From contig CAVWFH010000004.1 in assembly GCA_963754065.1 (NCBI GenBank), positions 124,001 to 188,000 of the forward strand: 64,000 bases of DNA, read 5' to 3'. Made by a program: the position numbers and the translations under genes. Numbering within the stretch: position 1 is the stretch's first letter; each line of letters begins with the position of its first letter. Shown here in pieces: positions 17,439-24,939 of this stretch. Origin of the DNA: JALORV01 sp963754065 (lineage in GTDB: Bacteria > Pseudomonadota > Gammaproteobacteria > Burkholderiales > Burkholderiaceae_F). The notes under the pieces are model-generated. The model saw only the letters and a list, made by a program, of their open reading frames with translations, did not search any database and had not been told where the DNA came from.

Positions 17439-19270
17439 GCAGTTGCGCGTAGATCCTCTCCGCCAGCTTACGCGAAACCCCTTCGACGGTCGCAATGTCG
17501 TCGACCGACGCCGCGGCAAGTCCACGCAGTCCACCGAAGCGCGCCAGCAGTCGCTGACGCCGCTTGGGACCGATCCCGTCCATCGTCTCGAGCTGCGAGT
17601 TCTGGCGCGTCTTGGCACGGCGTGCACGCATCCCGGTGATCGCAAATCGGTGTGCCTCGTCGCGGATCTGCGCCACCAGCATCAGGGCCTGCGATTCACG
17701 GCCCAGCACGAGCGAAGGCCGGTCGTCGGGATACACGAGTTCCTCGAGCCCGACCTTGCGCTCCTCTCCCTTGGCAACGCCGACCAGCACGCCGGTGTCC
17801 AGCCCAAGTTCCTCGAACACCTGGCGCGCCACCATGACCTGACCCTTGCCGCCGTCGATCAGCACCAGCTGGGGCAACACACCCTCGCCGCGCGCGATCG
17901 CCGCGAACCGTCGCGACAGGACCTGGCGCATCGCCGCGTAGTCGTCTCCGGCCTCGATGCCCTCGATGTTGTAGCGCCGGTACTCGGACGGTCGCATCTG
18001 GTGATTCGCAAAGACGACACAGGAGGCCTGCGTCGCCTCGCCGGCGGTATGGCTGATGTCGAAGCATTCGACGCGCAGCTTGTCCGCGTCGTCATCACCG
18101 ATGTCGAGGCCGAGCGCCTCGATCAGCGCACGTGTGCGGGCCATCTGCGAACCCTCTTCGGCCAGGCGCCGCGCCAGGGCCAGCCGGGCATTGGCCTCGG
18201 CCATTTCAAGCCAGCGCCGCCGGCTTTCCTGCGGATGACGCACCAGTTGAACCCGTCGACCGCTGGCCTCCGACAGGAAGGCGCCCACCTCCTCAGCATC
18301 GATATCGGCGTTGACGACGATGGTCGGCGGGCACGGCTGGGCCGCGTAGTGCTGCGAGATGAACGCCTCGAGAATCTCGCCGCGTTCGACGGCGTCACCA
18401 CTGCGCGCAGGAAAGACGGCCTTGTCGCCAAGGTGCCGGCCGCCGCGAATCATCGCGAGGTTCACGCAGGCGAGCCCGCCGTCCGTGACCACGGCCAGCA
18501 CGTCGGCGTCGGCATCCGAGCCGGTGGTTTCCACGGCCTGTTGGTGCAGAACACGTGACAGCGCGCCCAGCTGGTCGCGCACACGCCGCGGCCTCCTCGA
18601 ACTTGAGATCCGTCGCGAGCTGCTGCATGCGGACCTCGAGTTCGCGCATCACTTCGTCGGTCTCGCCGCGCAGGAACCGCACCGCGCGATCGACATCCTG
18701 TGCATACGCGGCCTCATCGATCAGGCCGACGCACGGGGCACTGCAACGCTGGATCTGGTGCAGCAGGCAGGGACGCGATCGATTCGCGAAGACCGTGTCT
18801 TCGCAGGTCCGCAACCGGAACACCTTCTGCAGCAGCTGGATGCTGTCCTTGACCGCCCACGCGTTCGGGAAGGGTCCGAAGTACTGCGCGCGCCGATCAA
18901 CGGCGCCGCGGTAGTACGCCACGCGCGGAAAGGCGTGAGCGGTGAACTTCAGGTACGGATACGACTTGTCGTCGCGGAACACGATGTTGTAGCGCGGCGC
19001 GAGCGACTTGATCAGGTTGTTCTCGAGCAGCAGCGCCTCGGCTTCGGACCGGGTGACCGTCGTGTCGATCCGGGTCACGCGCGCCAGCATGTGCGCGGTG
19101 CGCGGCCCGACGCCCTTGTTGAAGTACGACGCCACCCGCTTCCTGAGGTCGCGCGCCTTGCCGACGTACAGCGCCGTACCCTCGGCGTCGAGCATGCGAT
19201 AGACGCCGGGAAGGTGCGGCAGGCCGTCGACGACGGCACGTGAATCGAAGGCAGCGGGGGTGTCGGACAT
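17419..19270 (-). pseudogene. uvrC: UvrC, excinuclease ABC subunit C, interrupted by a one-base frameshift
   Basis: UvrC makes both incisions in nucleotide excision repair. The N-terminal part (from 19270) has the GIY-YIG domain (LPGVYRMLDAEGTALYVGKA) and reaches the UVR motif at DLKFEEAA. The remainder is in a different frame, starting inside the UVR helix (RDQLGALSRVL), then the RNase H-like endonuclease domain (FDISHTAGEA, VLIDGGKGQ) and helix-hairpin-helix motifs (MDGIGPKRRQRLL). Removing one G from GCCGCGGCGTG near 18586-18592 restores about 617 residues, the normal length. Both halves are well conserved, so a sequencing error or very recent mutation is more likely than an old pseudogene. 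Confidence 0.85.
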
Positions 19271-19297
19271 GATCGAAGTCGCGTCGCAGCATATAAT
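19269..19297 (+). promoter_or_regulatory. Candidate efp promoter
   Basis: A perfect TATAAT at 19292-19297 lies in the divergent gap between uvrC and efp, with only a weak -35 match (TGATCG region). It is 116 bases upstream of the efp start, which would give a leader of about 110 bases. The leader is rich in CAGCAG/GCCAGC repeats. Confidence 0.45.
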
Positions 19298-19413
19298 GGC
19301 CGGCTTTCCACGCCCTCGCCAGCAGCGGGCCAGCAGCAGCCAGCAACGCCGGCAGCAGAGCCCGCTGAGTCCTCAGCGCAAACCACGAGTCAGCTCCAAC
19401 CAAGAGTCACATC

Positions 19414-19980
19414 ATGGCCAAGATCCTTGCCACTGAAATCCGTGCCGGCAACCTGCTGGAATTCGACAAGCGCGTCTGGCGCGTCCTCAAGAGCTACCAC
19501 GTGCACGTCGGCGGCCGCGGTGGCGCCTACATGCAGATCGAGATCAAGGACATCGAGAGCGGGCAGAAGCGCAACGAGCGCCTGTCGACCGACGAAAAGG
19601 TCGAGCGGCCTTACATCGATCGCCGCACGATGACCTACTCGTACCATGATGGCGACAATTACGTCTTCATGGACAACGAGACCTACGAGCAGCTCACGCT
19701 AGGCGCCGACTTTCTCGAAGGCCAGGCCGGCTACCTGATGCCCAACATGGAGGTCGAGATCAACTTTCACAACGGCCGACAGATCGGCATCCAGTTGCCG
19801 ACGACCGTCGTGCTCGAAGTGGTGGACACCGAGCCCGGCATCAAGAACGCGACGGCGACGACGTCGTTCAAGCCTGCAAAGCTCGAAACCGGAATCTCCG
19901 TTCAGGTGCCGCCTTTCGTGAACAACGGCGAGAAGGTCCGCGTCAATACCGACGACGGTTCGTACGTCGAGCGCGCGTAG
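19414..19980 (+). CDS. efp: Elongation factor P with arginine at the tip position
   Basis: This is a 188-residue EF-P with the usual three beta-barrel domains. EF-P relieves ribosome stalling at polyproline stretches and is activated by modification of the residue at the tip of domain I. Here that loop reads VGGRGGA with Arg at residue 35, where Lys (EpmA type, PGKGGA) or Arg in SGRNAA (EarP type) is expected. The rest (NERLSTDEKVERPYID, DGDNYVFMDNETYEQ) is closer to the alphaproteobacterial/generic type than to EarP-linked EF-P. No earP gene is adjacent in this window. Which modification is used, if any, is unknown. Confidence 0.93.
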   Translation: MAKILATEIRAGNLLEFDKRVWRVLKSYHVHVGGRGGAYMQIEIKDIESGQKRNERLSTDEKVERPYIDRRTMTYSYHDGDNYVFMDNETYEQLTLGADFLEGQAGYLMPNMEVEINFHNGRQIGIQLPTTVVLEVVDTEPGIKNATATTSFKPAKLETGISVQVPPFVNNGEKVRVNTDDGSYVERA

Positions 19981-20013
19981 GACAAGGCGCGCCCTTCTGC
20001 ACGGCCGACTGCG

Positions 20014-20529
20014 CTACCGCCCGTCGCCCTTTCTGGCTCCGCCCTTCCAGTTGCCCTGCGACTCGCGGATCTGGTCGCGCAGCCGTTGACGTTCCTCCGG
20101 CGTCAGGCGCGGCCGCTCGACCGGAGAAGAGCCGTGTCGCTCTTCGCGCTGCTGCAGGAAGCGCTGGCGCATGGCCTCGCGCTGCTCGGGCGACATCTTC
20201 TCCCACATCTGGCGGCGCTCTTCGCGCGGAATCCGCCGCAGCATCAGTTCGCGCTGTTCCGGTGAAAGCCCCTGCCACAGGTTGCGCCGCTGCTCCGGGC
20301 TCAGGCCCTGCCATGCGCGCTGCCGGTCCTCCGGCGTGCGGGCGTTGCGAAACGCCTCGCGCTGCTCCGGGGTCATCTGCTGCCACATCTGCTGGCGCTG
20401 CTCGGGGTTCAGCAAACCGCGCCCGGAGTCGCCCGGGACTCCGAGTGCCAGAACCGTACCGACGTGCAAACCCAGTAGCAGCACGGCCAGCGCACTCAAC
20501 CGGGGCACGGAAGGAACCTTCACTCGCAT
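20014..20529 (-). CDS. Exported DUF3106-like protein with PEQR repeats
   Basis: The 171-residue product has an N-terminal signal peptide (SALAVLLLGLHVGTVLALG). Its body is built of repeats of about 12 residues of the form L/M-S/T-PEQR-(x)n, for example MTPEQREAFRN, LSPEQRRNLWQG, LSPEQRELMLRR and MSPEQREAMRQR. It is strongly basic and helical and matches DUF3106-type proteins of unknown function. The ATG at 20529 (MRVKVPSV) is chosen because the signal peptide begins there. It is convergent with efp and divergent from ompR. Confidence 0.8.
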   Translation of the reverse strand: MRVKVPSVPRLSALAVLLLGLHVGTVLALGVPGDSGRGLLNPEQRQQMWQQMTPEQREAFRNARTPEDRQRAWQGLSPEQRRNLWQGLSPEQRELMLRRIPREERRQMWEKMSPEQREAMRQRFLQQREERHGSSPVERPRLTPEERQRLRDQIRESQGNWKGGARKGDGR

Positions 20530-20691
20530 GACGCACATCGTAGGCCGCACTCCGGCCTGCACCGTGTATTTTCACGTCCTGCGCGCGCGTCCCGCGGTAA
20601 AGTCTGTAACAGTTTGTGACGCGCCAAGGCGCGAACAAGCATCCAGCCCGTACGATGGACGCGGTTTGGCCGACAAGAGTTTCAAATCCGA

Positions 20692-21417
20692 ATGACCCGC
20701 AACGCCCCGCACAAAGTCCTGGTGGTCGACGACGACCAGCGCCTGCGCGACTTGCTGCGCCGCTACCTCGGCGACAACGGCTTCAACGTCTTCGTCGCCG
20801 AAAACGCACAGACGATGAACCGCATCTGGCTGCGCGAGCGCTTCGATGTGCTGGTGCTCGACCTGATGATGCCCGGCGAAGACGGGCTGTCGATCCTGCG
20901 CCGGCTGCGCGGCGGCAACGACCGGACTCCGATCGTGATGCTCACCGCCAAAGGCGAGGACGTGGACCGGATCATCGGCCTCGAAATGGGCGCCGATGAT
21001 TACCTGCCCAAGCCGTTTAATCCGCGTGAACTGCTGGCACGCATCAATGCGGTGCTTCGTCGTCGCGCCGCCGAGGAAGCCCCGGGCGCTCCCACCACCG
21101 AAGGTGAGCCCCTGGTGTTCGGGGAGTTCGTGCTGGACCTGGTCACGCGCACGCTGTCCCGCGCCGGCGAGCCGATTGCGCTGACGACCGGCGAGTTTGC
21201 CGTGCTCAAGGCCTTTGCCCGCCATCCGCGCATCCCACTATCGCGCGAGAAGCTGATGGAAATGGCGCGTGGCCGCGAGTACGAGGCCTTCGACCGCAGC
21301 CTCGACGTGCAGATCTCGCGCCTGCGCAAGCTGATCGAGCCCGATCCCGCGAAGCCGCGCTACATCCAGACCGTGTGGGGGCTGGGCTACGTCTTCATTC
21401 CGGAGGGACAGTCGTGA
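20692..21417 (+). CDS. ompR: OmpR-family response regulator
   Basis: This is a 241-residue regulator. The receiver domain has acidic pocket VVDDDQ, phospho-acceptor in LVLDLMMPGEDG and Lys in DYLPKPFNPREL. The C-terminal winged helix carries the OmpR/PhoB signature near LDVQISRLRKLIE and YIQTVWGLGYVF. The overall pattern (NAQTMNRIWLRERFDVLVLD) is typical of OmpR itself. The sensor kinase gene follows 25 bases after the stop, so the pair forms an operon. Confidence 0.9.
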   Translation: MTRNAPHKVLVVDDDQRLRDLLRRYLGDNGFNVFVAENAQTMNRIWLRERFDVLVLDLMMPGEDGLSILRRLRGGNDRTPIVMLTAKGEDVDRIIGLEMGADDYLPKPFNPRELLARINAVLRRRAAEEAPGAPTTEGEPLVFGEFVLDLVTRTLSRAGEPIALTTGEFAVLKAFARHPRIPLSREKLMEMARGREYEAFDRSLDVQISRLRKLIEPDPAKPRYIQTVWGLGYVFIPEGQS

Positions 21418-21442
21418 CGCGCCCGGGCCGGCAGAGCTCACC

Positions 21443-22777
21443 ATGACACTGCGTTCGCCGCCGCTGTTCTGGCGGACGCTGCTGCTGGTTCTGCTGCTGA
21501 TCATCGCGAGCCTCGCGGCCTGGCTGCAAAGCTTTCGTGTGTTCGAGCGCGCCCCGCGCGCCGAAACCATCGCGCAGCAGGTGGTTTCGATCGCGCAGTT
21601 GACCCGCGCCGCGCTGCTGTATGCGGACCCCTACGTCCGGCGCGACCTGCTTGCCGAACTCGCGAGCAACGAAGGCATCCGCATTTTTCCGCTTGAGCGC
21701 ACGGACAAGGTCGTCCCGCTGCCGGACCGGCCGATCCTGCGCATGGCATCGGCGTCGATCATCGACAAGCTGGGCGCCGGCACGCAGGTGGCCGCCGCGG
21801 TAAACGGTGTCACCGGAATGTGGGTGTCGTTGACGATTGACGAGGACCGGTACTGGCTTTTCATCGAACGCGACCCGGTCGCGCGCAATGTCGGCACGCA
21901 GTGGATCGGCTGGGCCGCTGTCGCCGTGGCACTGTCCGTGATCGGAGCAATCCTGATCACACGTGTCATCAACCGGCCGCTGGCGCGGCTGTCGAGCGCG
22001 GCGCGTGAACTCGGTGAAGGACGCACGCCGGCGCCGCTTCCCGCCGTCGGGCCGGCCGAGATACGCACGGTCAACGAAAGCTTCAATCGCATGGTGACGG
22101 ACCTCGGCAAGCTCGAGGAGGATCGAGCCGTGCTGCTGGCCGGCATCTCGCACGACTTGCGCACGCCGTTGACGCGGCTGCGCCTGGAGATCGAGATGGC
22201 GGATCTGCAACCGGAAACGCGCGGCGCGATGGTCGGTGATCTCGAACAGATGGACGCCATCGTGCGTCAGTTCCTCGACTATGCACGGCGCGCGCCGCAG
22301 CAACCTGCGGAGCCGATCGAACTGTCGGCCCTGGTCGAAGCCGCGGTCGATCGTGCACGCATCGACGCACAAGCGCATGCTTCCGTCAATCTGCTCGTTG
22401 CGCACGACGTGATCATCACTGGATACCGCACCGAGCTCGACCGTGCCCTCGACAATCTGCTCGTGAATTCGGTGCGCTACGGGCGCGATCCGGCCTCCGG
22501 CCGGCTGGAAATCACCGTTTCGCTGGCGAGTGATGGACAGGACGCCGTTGTGGCCGTCGCTGATCGTGGTCCCGGCGTACCGGCCGAACAGATCGATCGC
22601 CTGCTACGCCCGTTCGAGCGCGGCGAGGAAGCACGCAGCGGCAGCGGTGGTGCGGGCCTGGGCCTGCCAATCGTACAGCGAATTGCACGTCTGCACGGCG
22701 GCAGCCTTCGACTACTGGCCAACGCACCGCACGGTCTGCGCGCCGAGCTGACGCTGCCACTCGAGCGCGGTACATGA
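21443..22777 (+). CDS. envZ: EnvZ-like osmosensor histidine kinase
   Basis: This is a 444-residue inner-membrane sensor kinase. It has a first transmembrane segment (LLLVLLLIIASLAAWL), a periplasmic domain, a second segment near AAVAVALSVIGAILIT and a HAMP region. The H-box is LAGISHDLRTPLTRLR. The ATPase domain has N-box DNLLVNSVRYG, G1 VADRGPGVP and a Gly-rich GSGGAGLGLPIV. It should phosphorylate the upstream OmpR. The stop overlaps the next start as ATGA (22774-22777), coupling a DUF4241 protein to the two-component system. Confidence 0.9.
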   Translation: MTLRSPPLFWRTLLLVLLLIIASLAAWLQSFRVFERAPRAETIAQQVVSIAQLTRAALLYADPYVRRDLLAELASNEGIRIFPLERTDKVVPLPDRPILRMASASIIDKLGAGTQVAAAVNGVTGMWVSLTIDEDRYWLFIERDPVARNVGTQWIGWAAVAVALSVIGAILITRVINRPLARLSSAARELGEGRTPAPLPAVGPAEIRTVNESFNRMVTDLGKLEEDRAVLLAGISHDLRTPLTRLRLEIEMADLQPETRGAMVGDLEQMDAIVRQFLDYARRAPQQPAEPIELSALVEAAVDRARIDAQAHASVNLLVAHDVIITGYRTELDRALDNLLVNSVRYGRDPASGRLEITVSLASDGQDAVVAVADRGPGVPAEQIDRLLRPFERGEEARSGSGGAGLGLPIVQRIARLHGGSLRLLANAPHGLRAELTLPLERGT

Positions 22778-23556
22778 GCGATGCGGCTCGCCGTCGGACG
22801 CGGCGGGCGCTGCTGGCGGCGCTTGGCCTGGGCTGGTCGGGGGTGGCGCTCGCCCGCCTGGCGCAGTCGGGCAACGTGCTTGTCGAAGGCGGTACGCCGC
22901 ATCAGCTGCCGCTGGCAGCGGTCGCCGACCTCGAGATCGAGGTTCCTGAACTCGCGGAAGACGGACCGATCGACTTGGCCGTGCTCACGCTGGGGGCGAT
23001 CGATGTTCCGAGTGGTCGACTCGTTAGCACGGATGGATTGCTGCTCGAGGGCGCTCCGTTCGCGCGGCCGATCGAACCTGGTCGCTATCCATTGCAGGTC
23101 GTGCTCGCGAGGCTGGCCAACGGCGATGAACGGATCGCCTTTGCCGTCGTGAAACTGGCCGACCGCGCAGCCACTACCTGGACCAATGCAACAATCGAAG
23201 GCGACGATCCCGCCGAAATGCAGGACGATGAACTCTCCGGCTACGACGTCGAATCCGGTGTCGGCTGTCTGTTCGACGCGACCACCCTGTCGGCATGGCG
23301 CTCGGAACTCACCCGTAACGAAACGCTATTCCGCGGACTAGAACGCGTCCTGCGCGAGAACCGGCGGCCGACCTGGACCTGGGCACGCGTGCGCGCTGCC
23401 GAAGGGTCCGGCTACCTCTTCACCTCAGGCCTGGGCAAAGGTTCCTACGCTTCCTACTGGGGCAGTGACGCCAGCGGCACCCTCGTATCCCTGGTATCAG
23501 ACTTCGACCTGCTCGATTGGGCGGGACTTGAAACGGAGCCCCCGGTCACGACCTGA
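22774..23556 (+). CDS. DUF4241 protein with twin-arginine-like signal
   Basis: The 260-residue product begins RRRTRRALLAALGLGWSGVA, a Tat-like export signal. The rest matches DUF4241: RYPLQVVLARLANGDERIAF, SGYDVESGVGCLFDATT and a C-terminal GKGSYASYWGSDASG followed by LVSDFDLL. Function is unknown. It starts within the envZ stop codon, implying coupled translation with ompR/envZ. Its 3' end overlaps the convergent ispF by 11 bases. Most DUF4241 proteins I know of are cytosolic, so the apparent signal is noteworthy. Confidence 0.75.
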   Translation: MSDAARRRTRRALLAALGLGWSGVALARLAQSGNVLVEGGTPHQLPLAAVADLEIEVPELAEDGPIDLAVLTLGAIDVPSGRLVSTDGLLLEGAPFARPIEPGRYPLQVVLARLANGDERIAFAVVKLADRAATTWTNATIEGDDPAEMQDDELSGYDVESGVGCLFDATTLSAWRSELTRNETLFRGLERVLRENRRPTWTWARVRAAEGSGYLFTSGLGKGSYASYWGSDASGTLVSLVSDFDLLDWAGLETEPPVTT

Positions 23557-24028
23557 CGAGCAGCGCGACGGCCTGCGCGGCAATGCCTTCACCCCGCCCG
23601 GTGCTGCCGAGTTTTTCCGTCGTCTTGCCCTTGACACTGACCGCCAGCGGATCGAGCCCGGTGCAGTCAGCGATCGCCGCGCGCATGGCCGCGACATGCG
23701 GCGCGATCCTGGGACGTTCCGCAATCACGGTTGCGTCGACGTTTTCGATCCGCCAGCCGGCATCGCGAACGCGCTTCACGGCCACGCTCAGCAAATCACG
23801 GCTATCGGCATCACGGTGTCGTTCGTCACTGTCCGGAAAAAGTTGGCCGATATCGCCCATCCCGGCCGCGCCGAGGATTGCGTCAGTGATTGCGTGCAAG
23901 AGCACGTCGCCGTCGGAGTGGCCGAGGAGTCCGCGCTCGAATGGAATCTCGACGCCGCCGATGACCAATCGACGTCCCGGCACCAGCGCATGAACGTCGA
24001 ATCCCTGTCCGACGCGGATCGTTGTCAT
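23546..24028 (-). CDS. ispF: IspF, 2-C-methyl-D-erythritol 2,4-cyclodiphosphate synthase
   Basis: This is a 160-residue cytosolic enzyme of the MEP isoprenoid pathway. The metal-binding GFDVHAL and LLGHSDGDVLLHAITDA motifs are intact, as is the C-terminal KGKTTEKLG. It follows ispD on the same strand with 81 bases between, the standard ispDF arrangement. Its end overlaps the convergent DUF4241 gene. Confidence 0.95.
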   Translation of the reverse strand: MTTIRVGQGFDVHALVPGRRLVIGGVEIPFERGLLGHSDGDVLLHAITDAILGAAGMGDIGQLFPDSDERHRDADSRDLLSVAVKRVRDAGWRIENVDATVIAERPRIAPHVAAMRAAIADCTGLDPLAVSVKGKTTEKLGSTGRGEGIAAQAVALLVRS

Positions 24029-24109
24029 GTCAATGCCTGAGCGGCCGCACGAACGGAGATGAACGCTCGATTGCAGAGCGGCGAACGCGATGAGCGCGAA
24101 CGCGAGCGA

Positions 24110-24811
24110 TCATAGCCGCCCCTGTTCCGCGAGGATCGCCCGTGCCAGCACGAGGTCCTCGGCGGTCGTTACCTTTAGATTGGCGACACCGCCCAGCACG
24201 AGCCGTGGCGCGTGTCCGGCGCGCTCCATGGCGCTGGCTTCGTCGGTGATCGGGTCGAGCGCCGTGCCGCCCAGTGCCGCGCGCAGCGACGCCACGCGAA
24301 ACAGCTGCGGCGTCTGCGCGCACCAGAGGTCCGTGCGCTCGAGCGTGATGCCCACGCGCCCATCCTCACCGCGCTTCAGGGTATCGGCAAGCGGTATCGC
24401 GAGCAGTCCACCGCTGCCGTCGTCGCCGACCTCGTCGATCAGCCGGCCCAGTTGCTCCTCGGTCAGGCACGGGCGCGCGGCATCGTGCACCAGCACGCGG
24501 TCGTCATCACCGGTGCGGGCCGCGATCGCAATCAGGCCGTTGCGCACGCTTTCCGCACGCGATCCGCCCCCTACCGGCAGGAATTCGACACGCTCCTCGT
24601 CAACCGCAATCTCCTGCCAGCGCCTATCGGTCGGCGCCACGACGACAAAGACACGATCGATGCGACCGTCGCTGAGCAGTGCATTGATCGAGTGCTCGAG
24701 CATGCTCCGCTCGCCCAAGCTCAGGTACTGCTTGGGTACGTTGCCTGCGCCCATCCGGGCACCGACTCCGGCGGCCGGGATCAACCCGATGTAGCGAAGA
24801 GGTCGTGGCAC
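24110..24811 (-). CDS. ispD: IspD, 2-C-methyl-D-erythritol 4-phosphate cytidylyltransferase
   Basis: This 233-residue enzyme transfers CMP to MEP in isoprenoid synthesis. The nucleotide-binding N-terminus reads LIPAAGVGARMG then VPKQYL, and VLVHDAARPCL and the C-terminal NLKVTTAEDLVLA are canonical. I use the GTG at 24811 (VPRPLRYIG) because the fold begins there; the frame runs open much further upstream but gives Arg-rich sequence overlapping the mfd leader. The start has no clear ribosome-binding site, so it may be off by a few codons. Confidence 0.92.
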   Translation of the reverse strand: MPRPLRYIGLIPAAGVGARMGAGNVPKQYLSLGERSMLEHSINALLSDGRIDRVFVVVAPTDRRWQEIAVDEERVEFLPVGGGSRAESVRNGLIAIAARTGDDDRVLVHDAARPCLTEEQLGRLIDEVGDDGSGGLLAIPLADTLKRGEDGRVGITLERTDLWCAQTPQLFRVASLRAALGGTALDPITDEASAMERAGHAPRLVLGGVANLKVTTAEDLVLARAILAEQGRL

Positions 24812-24846
24812 GTGCAGTGATTCCGGTAGGCAGACTCGTTGCGGCG

Positions 24847-24873
24847 TTGAAGGTACGGTGGCATTCGTATAAT
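24847..24873 (+). promoter_or_regulatory. Promoter for mfd or a leader RNA
   Basis: TTGAAG (24847-24852) and a perfect TATAAT (24868-24873) are 15 bases apart. Transcription would start near 24880, giving a leader of about 60 bases before the mfd GTG. Nearly all of that leader is the terminator-like hairpin annotated next. Confidence 0.65.
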
Positions 24874-24885
24874 AACGACCGAGTT

Positions 24886-24936
24886 CGGCAGCCCTTGAGC
24901 CCTCGCATCGAAGGGTTCGGTGCTGCCGTCTTTTTT
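24886..24936 (+). terminator. Terminator-like hairpin with U-run in the mfd leader (possible attenuator or small RNA)
   Basis: CGGCAGC (24886-24892) pairs with GCTGCCG (24922-24928), and an inner CCTT pairs with AAGG. The stem is followed by TCTTTTTT (24929-24936). This has the form of an intrinsic terminator on the plus strand, ending three bases before the mfd GTG at 24940. With the promoter at 24847-24873 it would yield an RNA of about 55-60 nt unless polymerase reads through. Confidence 0.7.
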
Positions 24937-24939
24937 CTC

